Shown piece by piece: positions 36,801 to 44,138 of a stretch of DNA of 57,094 nt (positions are counted from its first letter, which is position 1; each line of letters starts with the position of its first letter). The stretch lies in the NCBI GenBank assembly GCA_035574915.1, contig DATLYJ010000046.1, positions 1-57,094 on the forward strand, given 5' to 3'. A program made the translations under genes and the position numbers. The notes below the pieces were generated by a model. The model ran no database searches and was not told the DNA's origin. It saw only the letters and a program-made list of their open reading frames with translations. Source of the DNA: Dehalococcoidia bacterium. Lineage in GTDB: Bacteria > Chloroflexota > Dehalococcoidia > DSTF01 > WHTK01.

Positions 36801-38875
36801 CCGGTGAGGGCTTCGAGGCGGGATTGGGCTTCGGCGGTGAGGCGCTCGATGATGTCGCGGCGGAGGCGGCCCACCTCCTCGGAGAGCTCGATGGTGCGGC
36901 CGGGGGCTTCGCCGAGCCAGAAGGGGATGGTGGGCGGCAGGCCCCCGGCATCTTCGACGCGGACGATGCCGCGGCCTGACTCGACGCGCTTGATGCGCCA
37001 GGAGGTGCTGCCGAGGAGGAAGATGTCGCCGGCCATGCTTTCGATGGCCCAGTCTTCGTTCACGGTGCCGACGGGAGTCTCGTCCGGGTCCTGGACGACA
37101 CGGAAGTCGCCGATCTCGGGGATGGCGCCGCCGTTCTGCAGGGCGACGAGGCGGGCGTTGCGGCGGCCGCGCAGGACCTTGTTGATGCGGTCGCGGTGCA
37201 CCAGGGGCGGCGAGCGGCCGGCGCCGTTGCCGACGCCTTCGGCGAGCATCTCGACGATCTCGTCGAAGTCCTCGCGCTTCAGGTCACGGTAGGGGTCGGC
37301 CCGGCGGAAGAGGTCGAAGAGGGCGTCCTCGCCCCAGTCCTCGCACGAGACCTCGGCGACGATCTGCTGGGCGAGGATGTCCAGGGGCGCGACGGGCTGG
37401 ACGATGGTGTCGAGGCGCCCGGCGCGGACGGCGCGGACCAGGGCGGCGCACTCTACGAGCTCGTCGCGGGTGGTGGGGAAGATGCGGCCGTGCGGCCGGA
37501 GGCCGAGGGCATGCCCCGAGCGGCCGACCCGCTGGAGGAAGGTGGCGATGCTGCGCGGGGAGCCGATCTGGCAGACGAGGTCGATGCTGCCGATGTCGAT
37601 GCCGAGCTCCAGGGAGGCGGTGGCGACGAGGGCGCGGAGGCTGCCGTCCTTGAGGCGCTGTTCGACCTTCAAGCGGCGGTCGCGCGAGAGGCTGCCGTGG
37701 TGGGAGTTCACCCAGTCCTCGCCGAGGCGCTCGGCGAGGTTGTGGGCGACGCGCTCCGAGAGGCGGCGGGTGTTGACGAAGACAAGGGTGGTGCGGTGGG
37801 CGCGGATCAGGTCGGCGAGGCGGTCGTAGATCTCGCCCCACTGCTCTTTGGAGGCGACGGCCTCGAGGTCGGTCGGCGGGACTTCGATGTGGAGCTCGAT
37901 GTCGCGCTGGTGGCCGAGGTCGACGATGACGCAGGGAGCGGAGGGCGGTGAGGGTGGGTGAGGGCCGGAGGCGACTGATGCGGGCGCCGCGCCGACGAGG
38001 AAACGGGCGATGGCGTCCATGGGGCGCTGGGTGGCGGAGAGGCCGACGCGCTGGGGCCGCGGGTTGCCGGCCGCGGTGACGACGTGGTCGAGGCGGGCGA
38101 GGGAGAGCGAGAGGTGGCTGCCGCGCTTGTCGCGGGCGAGGGCATGGATCTCGTCGACGATGACCGTGCGGACGTGGCGCAGGCGCTCGCGGCTGCGGGC
38201 AGCCGTGAGCATGAGGTACAGGGACTCCGGCGTGGTGATGAGGATGTCGGGCGGGCGGCGCACCAGGGCCTGACGCTCGGCCTGGGGGGTGTCGCCGGTG
38301 CGCACCGCGACCTCGATTTCGGGGATGGCAACGCCCATCTCCCTCGCGACTTCTTCGATCTCGGCCAGGGGGGCATCCAGGTTGCGCTCGATGTCGTTGC
38401 CGAGGGCCTTGAGGGGGGATACGTAGAGGACGGTGGTGGTGGGGCCGGAGGGCGGTTGGACTGTGGACTCCGGGCTCTGGGATGCGGGACCTGGCACGCC
38501 CATTGCCACCGCCGGAGGCGAAGGGGCCATGCCGGGTGCGGACTCAGGGCCGGAGATGAGTTGGTCGATGGCGACGAGGAAGGCGGCGAGGGTCTTGCCG
38601 GAGCCGGTGGGGGCGGCGATGAGGACGTCGCGGCCGGAGCGGATGTGGGGCCAGCCGGCGGCCTGGGCGTCGGTAGGGGCGCCGAAGCGGCGCCGGAACC
38701 AGGCCTGGATGACGGGATGGAAGCCGGAGAGCGGACTGGAGGCAGGGGGAGGGTGGCCGGGGGTCGGACCGGACTTCGGGCGCTGGACTTCCGCGGCGCG
38801 CGCGGCCCCGGCGCCGCGGCGGGTCTGCGCGCGCGGTCCGGAGACGCTGGTGGGTACGACTTTCGACGTGGCCAT
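33821..38875 (-). CDS. lhr: Lhr-like ATP-dependent helicase with in-frame repeat insertions
   Basis: A 1684-residue superfamily 2 helicase (E. coli Lhr is about 1540). Motifs include FGAPTDAQAAGWPHI, Walker A APTGSGKTLAAFL, VSPLKALGNDIERNL, DEIH, VGLSATQRP, LVFVNTRRLSERVAHNL, and FLQRVGRSGHALG. A winged helix, Lhr-core and long C-terminal region follow. Lhr acts in DNA repair, and some members carry glycosylase activity in the C-terminal region. The excess length comes from Pro/Ser/Gln-rich stretches such as PPSPPTLGAQSPDSKLQSPL, found at least four times and encoded by near-identical DNA repeats. They keep the frame open, so the protein is probably made. Confidence 0.9.
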   Translation of the reverse strand: MATSKVVPTSVSGPRAQTRRGAGAARAAEVQRPKSGPTPGHPPPASSPLSGFHPVIQAWFRRRFGAPTDAQAAGWPHIRSGRDVLIAAPTGSGKTLAAFLVAIDQLISGPESAPGMAPSPPAVAMGVPGPASQSPESTVQPPSGPTTTVLYVSPLKALGNDIERNLDAPLAEIEEVAREMGVAIPEIEVAVRTGDTPQAERQALVRRPPDILITTPESLYLMLTAARSRERLRHVRTVIVDEIHALARDKRGSHLSLSLARLDHVVTAAGNPRPQRVGLSATQRPMDAIARFLVGAAPASVASGPHPPSPPSAPCVIVDLGHQRDIELHIEVPPTDLEAVASKEQWGEIYDRLADLIRAHRTTLVFVNTRRLSERVAHNLAERLGEDWVNSHHGSLSRDRRLKVEQRLKDGSLRALVATASLELGIDIGSIDLVCQIGSPRSIATFLQRVGRSGHALGLRPHGRIFPTTRDELVECAALVRAVRAGRLDTIVQPVAPLDILAQQIVAEVSCEDWGEDALFDLFRRADPYRDLKREDFDEIVEMLAEGVGNGAGRSPPLVHRDRINKVLRGRRNARLVALQNGGAIPEIGDFRVVQDPDETPVGTVNEDWAIESMAGDIFLLGSTSWRIKRVESGRGIVRVEDAGGLPPTIPFWLGEAPGRTIELSEEVGRLRRDIIERLTAEAQSRLEALTGDETAARTVATRTVATQTVGEAFRPPAGAPTSKAPASAGAPSDHQPPSPPTLSTQSPDSKVQSPLLAWLQSETGLSALGAAQVVDYIRATHQALGIVPSDTDIVFERFFDEAGGMQLVVHAPFGARINKAYGLTLRKRFCVNFDFELQAAASDDAIVLSLGPQHSFPLEEAFSFVSTRNAEEALRQSILYAPVFPTRWRWNATRALAVLRQSGGRRIPPQLQRMRSDDLLAAVFPEQVGCQENLTGPLTIPDHPIIRQTVWDCMHEAMDIDGLLRVLERIEAGEIRLHARDTIEPSPMAHEILSGKPFTYLDDAPLEERRTRAVTLRRTLPQDARDLGALDPDAIERVRDEAWPAPRNAEEVHDALLSLVAVRPEDAWDWRPGFEELVDTRRAATAFPAVTPSPLAEAPGHRPPSPPTLGAQSPDSKLQSPLLASPQSSEAPASAPDPSGHQPPSPPTLGAQIPNSKVQPQAQPEVWFAAENINLIRLLYPNARIEPPLDLPEGVAFAVEDREQARVRLLRGHTEVLGPVTIADLARRTALGERDVDYGIRQVEASGYVLRGHFTPSRAADHRPPLLSDQTGLAQNPESTLQSPTPEVEFCDRRLLARIHRYTLDSLRREIDPVSAQDFMRFLLRWQHLAPESKLQGKMGVRQAIARLQGFEAAASSWERELLAARVADYRLSWLDELCLAGEVVWGRLTPRKAPANGSGPSPSRVTPVSLALRPRFSHLLAAVRGASGGETPRPRAGAAAEIFDLLQSRGALFFDEIVNLTRRLRTDVERGLRELVAWGLVTADGFQGLRQLTGGVGAAGRSRRVRASLYGPGGIFAGPGPSGRWAILHAPPPDALDIDDLAESIAEVLLQRYGVVFYDLIVRESFTLPWREVLRALRRMEARGNIRGGRFVSGFVGEQYALPEAVDALRRIRREERTGERVWVAATDPMNLAGIVTPGPRVPATPRKAVLFVDGLPSDASDAPLPRVPVPTKLHPLVAARR
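35021..35095 (+). repeat. Dispersed repeat copy A inside lhr
   Basis: A GT-rich stretch (TGGGGATTGGAGTGTGGACT, ending GGTGGTCGGTGGTCGG) coding on the minus strand for a Pro/Ser/Gln-rich insert with DHRPP and SPES-type segments. It is the most diverged full-length member of the set. Confidence 0.7.
35391..35462 (+). repeat. Dispersed repeat copy B inside lhr
   Basis: Contains GCGCCGAGGGTTGGTGGTGA followed by TGGCGGTTGGTGGCCGG. Copy C repeats this at an offset of exactly 120 bases (40 codons), so the reading frame is kept. Confidence 0.8.
35501..35580 (+). repeat. Dispersed repeat copy C inside lhr
   Basis: Starts GGCGAGGAGTGGGGATTGGA and runs through GCGCCGAGGGTTGGTGGTGA. It matches copy D over about 75 bases with only a few mismatches, and copy B over its second half. 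Confidence 0.85.
36602..36681 (+). repeat. Dispersed repeat copy D inside lhr
   Basis: Begins with the same 20 bases as copy C (GGCGAGGAGTGGGGATTGGA) and stays nearly identical for about 75 bases. The offset from C is 1101 bases, a multiple of three. Confidence 0.85.
36725..36794. repeat. Hairpin plus 15-base tandem repeat inside lhr
   Basis: GGGAGGCCT (36725-36733) and AGGCCTCCC (36736-36744) form a perfect 9-bp inverted repeat. Next to it lie three head-to-tail copies of a 15-base unit (GTTCGGGTTGCGACA, 36750-36794), which add a five-residue repeat (ATRTV) to the protein without breaking the frame. Confidence 0.8.
38431..38491 (+). repeat. Dispersed repeat copy E inside lhr
   Basis: A shorter and more diverged member: GGTGGTGGTGGGGCCGG then GGTTGGACTGTGGACTCCGG. 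It lies between Walker A and the SPLKALG motif of the helicase and codes for a Pro/Ser-rich loop. Confidence 0.6.
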
Positions 38876-39009
38876 GGCTCCCGCCGTAGGAGGTCGATCT
38901 TAGCAGACGGCGGGAGGGAAGTCGAACGCGTGTGCGGATGAGGATGGAGGCGGGCCGTGGGCGGCGCTGGTGCAGGCGTCGTCGCCGGACACGACCGGAA
39001 GCTCCGGCG

Positions 39010-40182
39010 CTAATCGCGAGGCAGCCCTAACCCCCTCTGGGCGATGATGTTGCGGTTCACTTCCGAGGTGCCGGCGGCGATGGTGAGCGAGACGGACGAG
39101 AGGTAGTACTGCGAGATTCCGCCGTTGACGGGGGCGCCGGGGCCGCGGAGCTGGCCGTGCAGGCCCATCATGTTGATCGCGACGCGGGCGAGGCGCTGCT
39201 GCAGCTCCGTGCCGAAGACCTTGGCCATGGAGGCCTCGTAGTTCGGGATCATTTGCTGGCTCTGCATCCAGGCGACGCGGTAGCAGAGGAGGCGGCCGAC
39301 CTCGAAGCCGACGGCGATGTCGGCGAGGGCGTGGCGGATGTGGGGGACATCAAACAGGGTGGTTGGCCGGTGGTGGTCGGTGGTCGGAGGAGTAGCGCGA
39401 CGCGGTAGGTGCGCCGGCGTGCGTTTGGCGTAGGCGACGGCCTCTTCGAAGGTGCGGAGGCCATCGACGACGCGGCGGATGCCGGAGCGCTCGAAGTCCA
39501 GGGTGGCGGTAGAGACGTACCAGCCGCGGTTCTTCTCCCCGATCATGTTGCGCGCGGGGACGCGCACGTTATCGAAGAACACCTGGTTGAAGCCGGCCTG
39601 GCCGGTCATCTGGACCAGGGGCCTGATGGTGATGCCCGGGGTCTTCATGTCCAGCAGGAAGTAGCTGATGCCGCGGTGCTTGGGGGCATCGGGGTCCGTC
39701 CTGGTCAGGAGGATCATGTAGTCGGCGTTCTGGGCGTTGGAGGTCCAGATCTTGGAGCCGTTGACGATGAAGTCGTCGCCGTCCTGGACGGCGCGGGTCT
39801 GGAGGGAGGCGAGGTCGGAGCCGGCGCCGGGCTCGGAGAAGCCCTGGCACCAGGTGATTTCGTCCCTGGCGATGCGCGGCAGGAACTCGGCCTTCTGCTC
39901 CTCCGTGCCGAAGAGGATGATCGTCGGGCCGACGCGGTCGACGCCCATGGTCGTGCCAGGGGCCCGGTTGTAGGACATCTCCTCGTTGTAGATGAGTTGC
40001 TTGATGTGGCCGGCGTCCTGGCCGCCGTACTCCTTCGGCCAGGACATGGTGAGCCAGCCCTTCGCGGCGAGCTTCTTGGTGAAGGACTCGCCGCCCTGGC
40101 GGGACTTCGGCAGCTCGGTGCGGATGAACTCGCGCACTTCGGCGCGGAAGGCTTCGTCCTCAGGCGAGAATCGGAAGCGCAT
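39010..40182 (-). CDS. Acyl-CoA dehydrogenase
   Basis: A 390-residue flavoenzyme. FAD and substrate motifs are present: WCQGFSEPGAGSDLASLQTR, DFIVNGSKIWTSNAQNADYM and the C-terminal TIAAGTSEVNRNIIAQRGLG. It would oxidise an acyl-CoA to the 2-enoyl-CoA using FAD in the cytoplasm. Residues about 257-275 (LPRRATPPTTDHHRPTTL) have no counterpart in the family as I know it and are encoded by a GGTGGTCGG-type repeat. ATGGAAGGC at the start has weak SD support. The enoyl-CoA hydratase and CoA-transferase 4-6 kb away suggest related acyl-CoA chemistry but not one operon. Confidence 0.9.
   Translation of the reverse strand: MRFRFSPEDEAFRAEVREFIRTELPKSRQGGESFTKKLAAKGWLTMSWPKEYGGQDAGHIKQLIYNEEMSYNRAPGTTMGVDRVGPTIILFGTEEQKAEFLPRIARDEITWCQGFSEPGAGSDLASLQTRAVQDGDDFIVNGSKIWTSNAQNADYMILLTRTDPDAPKHRGISYFLLDMKTPGITIRPLVQMTGQAGFNQVFFDNVRVPARNMIGEKNRGWYVSTATLDFERSGIRRVVDGLRTFEEAVAYAKRTPAHLPRRATPPTTDHHRPTTLFDVPHIRHALADIAVGFEVGRLLCYRVAWMQSQQMIPNYEASMAKVFGTELQQRLARVAINMMGLHGQLRGPGAPVNGGISQYYLSSVSLTIAAGTSEVNRNIIAQRGLGLPRD
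39359..39391 (+). repeat. Dispersed repeat copy inside the acyl-CoA dehydrogenase gene
   Basis: GGTGGTTGGCCGGTGGTGGT then CGGTGGTCGG, the same kind of sequence as the 3' parts of the lhr copies. It is in frame and codes on the minus strand for TPPTTDHHRPTT. Confidence 0.7.
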
Positions 40183-40443
40183 GGAAGGCTCCTCGGCTAT
40201 TCGGCTGGCTGGCGTGAAGGGCCGCTGCGGGCGATGGACAGGATAGCAGACGGCGACGGGGAGACGGACTTGCCGGCCGTCCGGGCGGCGGCCAGCGGAC
40301 TGACGCCGCGCGCGTTGTGTGGAGCGAATCTCTAGCCGCGGGCCGCGGGCGTGTCCGATAATCTGGGCACCAGAGGCGGCGTCGTCTCGTCATCCCCGTC
40401 ACATCGGTTACTCAGGCAGTCCTAGACATGACAGGAGGAGCCC

Positions 40444-41277
40444 ATGGCTGCATCTGACGTATTGGTCTCGACGCAGTGGGTCGCGGACCACATGAACGAC
40501 GCGAACGTGAAGCTGGTGGAGGTGGACGTCGACACGAATGCCTACAGCGAGGGGCACATACCGGGCGCTATCGGCTGGAACTGGACGTCGCAGCTCCAGG
40601 ACCAGGTCCGGCGGGACGTAATCTCGAAGGCTGACCTCGAGAAGCTCCTGAGCGAGTCCGGCATCAGCAATGACGACACGATCGTGCTGTACGGCGACAA
40701 TAACAACTGGTTCGCCGCTTACGCCTTCTGGGTGCTGGAGATGTACGGGCACCGCAACCTGAAGCTCATGGACGGCGGCCGCAAGAAGTGGCTGGACGAG
40801 AACCGCCCGATCACGAAGGACGTGCCTACCCCGGCGAAGACGTCGTACAAGGCGAGCGAGCCGAATGCCGAATTGCGCGCCAAGCGGGAGCAGGTGCTGG
40901 CGAGCATCGGCAAGCAGGGCGTCGCGATGGTGGACGTGAGGTCGCCTGCAGAGTTTTCGGGCGAGATCCTGGCGCCGCCGGGGCTCCAGGAGACAGCCCA
41001 GCGCGGCGGCCACATCCCCGGCGCCGCCAACGTGCCCTGGGCCCAGGCGGTGAGGGAGGACGGCACCTTCAAGTCGCCGGAGGAACTGAAGGCCCTCTAC
41101 CAGGCCAAGGGCGTGACGCCGGACAAGGAGATAATCGCCTACTGCCGCATTGGCGAGCGGTCTTCGCACACCTGGTTCGTGCTCAAGCACCTGCTTGGCT
41201 ACGACAAGGTCAGGAACTATGACGGTTCGTGGACGGAGTACGGCAGCATGGTCGACGTGCCGGTGGAGAAGGGGTAG
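40444..41277 (+). CDS. Thiosulfate/3-mercaptopyruvate sulfurtransferase (two-domain rhodanese)
   Basis: A 277-residue two-domain rhodanese. The N-terminal inactive domain starts VLVSTQWVADHMNDANVKLV, and the C-terminal domain carries MVDVRSPAEFSGE and the active-site loop YCRIGERSSHTW with the catalytic Cys near residue 234. CRIGERS resembles the thiosulfate sulfurtransferase loop more than the CGSGVTA loop of mercaptopyruvate enzymes. The start follows CAGGAGGAGCCC. Genes downstream include a JAMM peptidase, so a sulfur-carrier pathway is conceivable. Confidence 0.9.
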   Translation: MAASDVLVSTQWVADHMNDANVKLVEVDVDTNAYSEGHIPGAIGWNWTSQLQDQVRRDVISKADLEKLLSESGISNDDTIVLYGDNNNWFAAYAFWVLEMYGHRNLKLMDGGRKKWLDENRPITKDVPTPAKTSYKASEPNAELRAKREQVLASIGKQGVAMVDVRSPAEFSGEILAPPGLQETAQRGGHIPGAANVPWAQAVREDGTFKSPEELKALYQAKGVTPDKEIIAYCRIGERSSHTWFVLKHLLGYDKVRNYDGSWTEYGSMVDVPVEKG

Positions 41278-41416
41278 GGGCGGAGGCGCGCCGGAGGATG
41301 GGAATGGTGGCCGGCAGCCAGCGGCCGGCGGCGGAGCGGGGAGCAGATGGCAGTTCGGCGGTGAGCGGACGGCGCTTGCGCAGGAGGTCGAGGTCGGGCC
41401 TGTGGGTGAAGAGACG

Positions 41417-41773
41417 ATGGTGCTGCGGGTGCTGCTGCGGCGCGCGCTGGCGGGCGAGGAGCTGGTCAACGTGCCGCTGCACTTCGAGGCAGGGGTGCTG
41501 GAGCGCTACCGCGGGGCGCCCGGGTTCTCGCTGATCCGGACCGATAGTGTCGGGCGGATCAAGAAGGAAGGCGGTTGGGCGCTGGACGTGGGCATCGCCG
41601 CGGACGAGACGCTGCTGCACGCCTTCGCCGGCGACCTTGTCAGGCTGCCCCCCGAGGAGCGCGAGCACTGGGCGTCATTCGCCGTTGCTCTGCCGTCCAG
41701 CCGGATGTTCCTGCAGATGCGCCTGGCCCCGGGCGCCTGCCACGACGATGGCGAGCCGCGAAAGTGGGAGTAG
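41417..41773 (+). CDS. Small conserved-looking protein of unknown function
   Basis: About 118 residues, soluble, with no motif I can name. It opens MVLRVLLRRALAGEELVNVP and contains GGWALDVGIAADETLLHAFA. The frame is open well upstream; ATG 41417 and GTG 41402 are the plausible starts. It lies between the rhodanese and the JAMM peptidase on the same strand, so it could be a substrate or partner of either. Codon use looks like that of its neighbours, which supports it being a real gene. Confidence 0.55.
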   Translation: MVLRVLLRRALAGEELVNVPLHFEAGVLERYRGAPGFSLIRTDSVGRIKKEGGWALDVGIAADETLLHAFAGDLVRLPPEEREHWASFAVALPSSRMFLQMRLAPGACHDDGEPRKWE

Positions 41774-41891
41774 GCGCGAGGCGGGACATCGGGACAGGCG
41801 AGCGTTCGAACGTCGTGCAAAGCGAGGCGGGCTTCGATGTCCTGACACCGGGACGTGCGGGCGTCCGGGCGCGAGCGGCGGGGGGTGGCGC

Positions 41892-42323
41892 GTGGCGTTG
41901 AGGCTGCCGAAGGCGATGGTCGAAGAGATGATCGCCCACGCCCGCGAGGACCTGCCGAACGAGGCCTGCGGTGTGATCCTGGGCCGAAACGGCGTGGCGA
42001 TGGAGTTGCACCGGGCGCGGAACGCGGAGGCGAGCCCGTATCGGTACGTAATCCACCCCGAGGACCTGATCCGCTTCCACCGTATCGTCGAGGAGAAGGA
42101 CTGGCAGTTCCTGGTCATCTACCACTCGCACGTGGCCTCCGAGGCATATCCCTCCCCGACGGACGTGCGCATGTCGATCTGGCCGAACACGGACCCGCCG
42201 TTGGACGCCTATCCGGACGCCCACTACGTCCTCGTGTCGCTGGCCGACCGCGAGAATCCCGTCGTGCGCGCGTTCCGCATCACCGGGGGCGTGGTCTCCG
42301 AGGAGCCGCTGGAGACGGTCTGA
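41892..42323 (+). CDS. JAMM/MPN+ (M67) metallopeptidase
   Basis: A 143-residue zinc peptidase with the whole JAMM site: Glu in NEACGVILG (about residue 22), then H-S-H with Ser and Asp following in HSHVASEAYPSPTD (about 83-96). Bacterial relatives remove C-terminal extensions from ubiquitin-like sulfur carriers (Mec+ on CysO). The GTG start at 41892 reads into MALRLPKAMVEEMIAHARED, the normal N-terminus of the family. A rhodanese and an unknown small protein are just upstream. A ThiF-like activator is not in the window. Confidence 0.9.
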   Translation: MALRLPKAMVEEMIAHAREDLPNEACGVILGRNGVAMELHRARNAEASPYRYVIHPEDLIRFHRIVEEKDWQFLVIYHSHVASEAYPSPTDVRMSIWPNTDPPLDAYPDAHYVLVSLADRENPVVRAFRITGGVVSEEPLETV

Positions 42324-42357
42324 CCTCACCCGTGGGCCCCTTCTCCGCGCGGCGGAG

Positions 42358-43047
42358 ATGGGAGAGTGCGGGAGGACGCTGCTGAGCTCGACGTTTACGA
42401 TCCGTGCCTATACACCCGCCGACCTCGAGGCTGTGCAGGCGCTCGATGCGCGGGTGGAGCCGTACCGGCGCGAGGACGCGGCCGCCGTGGAGGCGATGTT
42501 CGCGCGCGCTGCCGAGGCGCCGCGGCCGCTCGACCGCTGGGGCCACCGCCACTCCGTGGAATTCGAGGCCGTGCTTTCGCAGGGCTATCTGGCGATCTGG
42601 CTGGCGACGGTCGCCGGGCACGAGGTCGCCGGTATCGTGGGCGTCCAGCGCTTCCACGACGGTCCCGAGGTCGGCGACCTGGCGCCGGCGATCGCATGGG
42701 TGGGCCGCGAGGACATCGCGGAGCTTGTGCACCTGCGGGTCGCGCCGGAAGCGCGGCGCCAGGGTATAGGCGAGGCGCTGGTGCGCCGGGTACTGGACTG
42801 GTCGCGGGACGAAGGCTTCCACATGCTCGTGCTCAACACCACGACGCCGCAGTTCGCCGCCCGGCGCCTGTACGAGAGGCTCGGCTTCCGCGAGGTGGGT
42901 ATCGCGTACCTGGACGCGAAGTACGAGGTGGTCTGGTACGCGGCAGACCTCACGTCCGGCCTTTCGCCGGCCGGCGGAGATGGGGCCGTGCTGGGACGGC
43001 GGAAGGGCCCGGCGGGAGCGGACGGCCCGCGAGCGCTTTGGGCCTGA
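42358..43047 (+). CDS. GNAT-family N-acetyltransferase
   Basis: A 229-residue protein. The acetyl-CoA loop is LRVAPEARRQGIGEALVRRV (about residues 125-144), followed by the usual FAARRLYERLGFREVGIAY. The N-terminal 60 residues and a Gly-rich tail after 200 are outside the core. Substrate unknown. It begins 34 bases after the JAMM gene and is probably in the same transcript. Confidence 0.85.
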   Translation: MGECGRTLLSSTFTIRAYTPADLEAVQALDARVEPYRREDAAAVEAMFARAAEAPRPLDRWGHRHSVEFEAVLSQGYLAIWLATVAGHEVAGIVGVQRFHDGPEVGDLAPAIAWVGREDIAELVHLRVAPEARRQGIGEALVRRVLDWSRDEGFHMLVLNTTTPQFAARRLYERLGFREVGIAYLDAKYEVVWYAADLTSGLSPAGGDGAVLGRRKGPAGADGPRALWA

Positions 43048-43091
43048 CTGCTGACCGCTGATTGCGACCGCCCGGCTAGAATTGGCGCGCT

Positions 43092-44042
43092 ATGCCGGCT
43101 GGCTGGCCCCGCCTCTCCGGCCTCGCGTGGGTTCTCATTGGCGTCGTCGCCCTGGCGGCGGCCGGGGCTGGCGCGCTGGCAGTCTCCTGCGACGGGGACG
43201 AACCCGGGGCGGTGGCCAAGCCGGCGGACGCTGGCCTGATCGCCTACGTGGGCGTCCAGGGAGACAACTTCGACATCTACGTCATCGCGCCGGACGGGAG
43301 CGGCAAGCAGCGCCTCACGGACGACCCGGGCGAAGACCTCTTCCCGGACTGGTCGCCCGATGGGTCGATGCTCGCGTTCGCCTCGGACCGCAGCGGCGAC
43401 TTCGATATCTTCCTCATGCGCCCGGACGGCTCCGGCCTGCGCCGCCTCACCTACGAGCCATCAAGGGAGACGGACCCGGCCTGGTCGCCGGACGGCCGCC
43501 TGATCGCATTCCGCTCGGACCGCGAGGGAGAGAACGCGGTCTACGTGATGGACCTCCGCTCCGGCGAGATAACGCGGGTCACACCGGCCGGCCTCCGCGT
43601 CCTGCAGACGAACGTGTCGTGGTCGCCCGACGGCCGGCGGCTGGCCTTCGCCGCGGAGCCGGACGATGACCTCGCGGTCTACACCATCGCCGTGGACGGC
43701 TCCGGGATGCGGCGGGTAACGGGGAGCCCCCGGCGGCAAGGGCTCCTGGACCCGGCCTGGTCGCCGGACGGCCGTTGGATTGCTTACGTGTCGCTGCGAG
43801 ACGGGGACTTCGAGCTGTACACGGTGGGCGTCTCGGGCGAAGGCCACCGCCGGCTGACCAACCGCCCCGGGCCGGACACGAGCCCGGCGTGGTCGCCGGA
43901 CGGGGCGCGCATTGTTTTCGTATCCAACCGCGACGGGCCGCGGGACCTCTATACGATGGCGGCGGATGGTGCCGACGTCCTGCGGGTGACGGCCGGCGAA
44001 GGCGCCCTCCAGCCGGCGTGGGGGACGAGAGCCACGAGATAA
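43092..44042 (+). CDS. Exported TolB/PD40-type beta-propeller protein
   Basis: A 316-residue protein with an N-terminal hydrophobic segment (residues 9-30, ending AGALAVSC, possibly a lipid-attached Cys). About six repeats of the PD40 kind follow, each with a W-S-P-D-G core (PDWSPDGSMLAFASDRSGDF, PAWSPDGRLIAFRSDREG and so on). Such propellers bind partner proteins outside the membrane; no enzyme site is visible. A TAGAAT (43077-43082) lies 9 bases before the ATG, with no SD, so the transcript may have a very short leader. Confidence 0.85.
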   Translation: MPAGWPRLSGLAWVLIGVVALAAAGAGALAVSCDGDEPGAVAKPADAGLIAYVGVQGDNFDIYVIAPDGSGKQRLTDDPGEDLFPDWSPDGSMLAFASDRSGDFDIFLMRPDGSGLRRLTYEPSRETDPAWSPDGRLIAFRSDREGENAVYVMDLRSGEITRVTPAGLRVLQTNVSWSPDGRRLAFAAEPDDDLAVYTIAVDGSGMRRVTGSPRRQGLLDPAWSPDGRWIAYVSLRDGDFELYTVGVSGEGHRRLTNRPGPDTSPAWSPDGARIVFVSNRDGPRDLYTMAADGADVLRVTAGEGALQPAWGTRATR

Positions 44043-44138
44043 GGAGTCCGCGAGGCAAGCGGCGATGCGGGGGCCGCCTGTCCGGGCCCGGGCGCGAGGC
44101 TCTAGTACAATGCTGCCACCTTGGCACTGGAGGTGGCG

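Noticed and set aside
33821-38875. Linking the Lhr helicase to the defence island or to a BREX type 2 helicase
   Set aside because: It is 20 kb away, among housekeeping genes, with full Lhr architecture and ordinary composition apart from the repeats.
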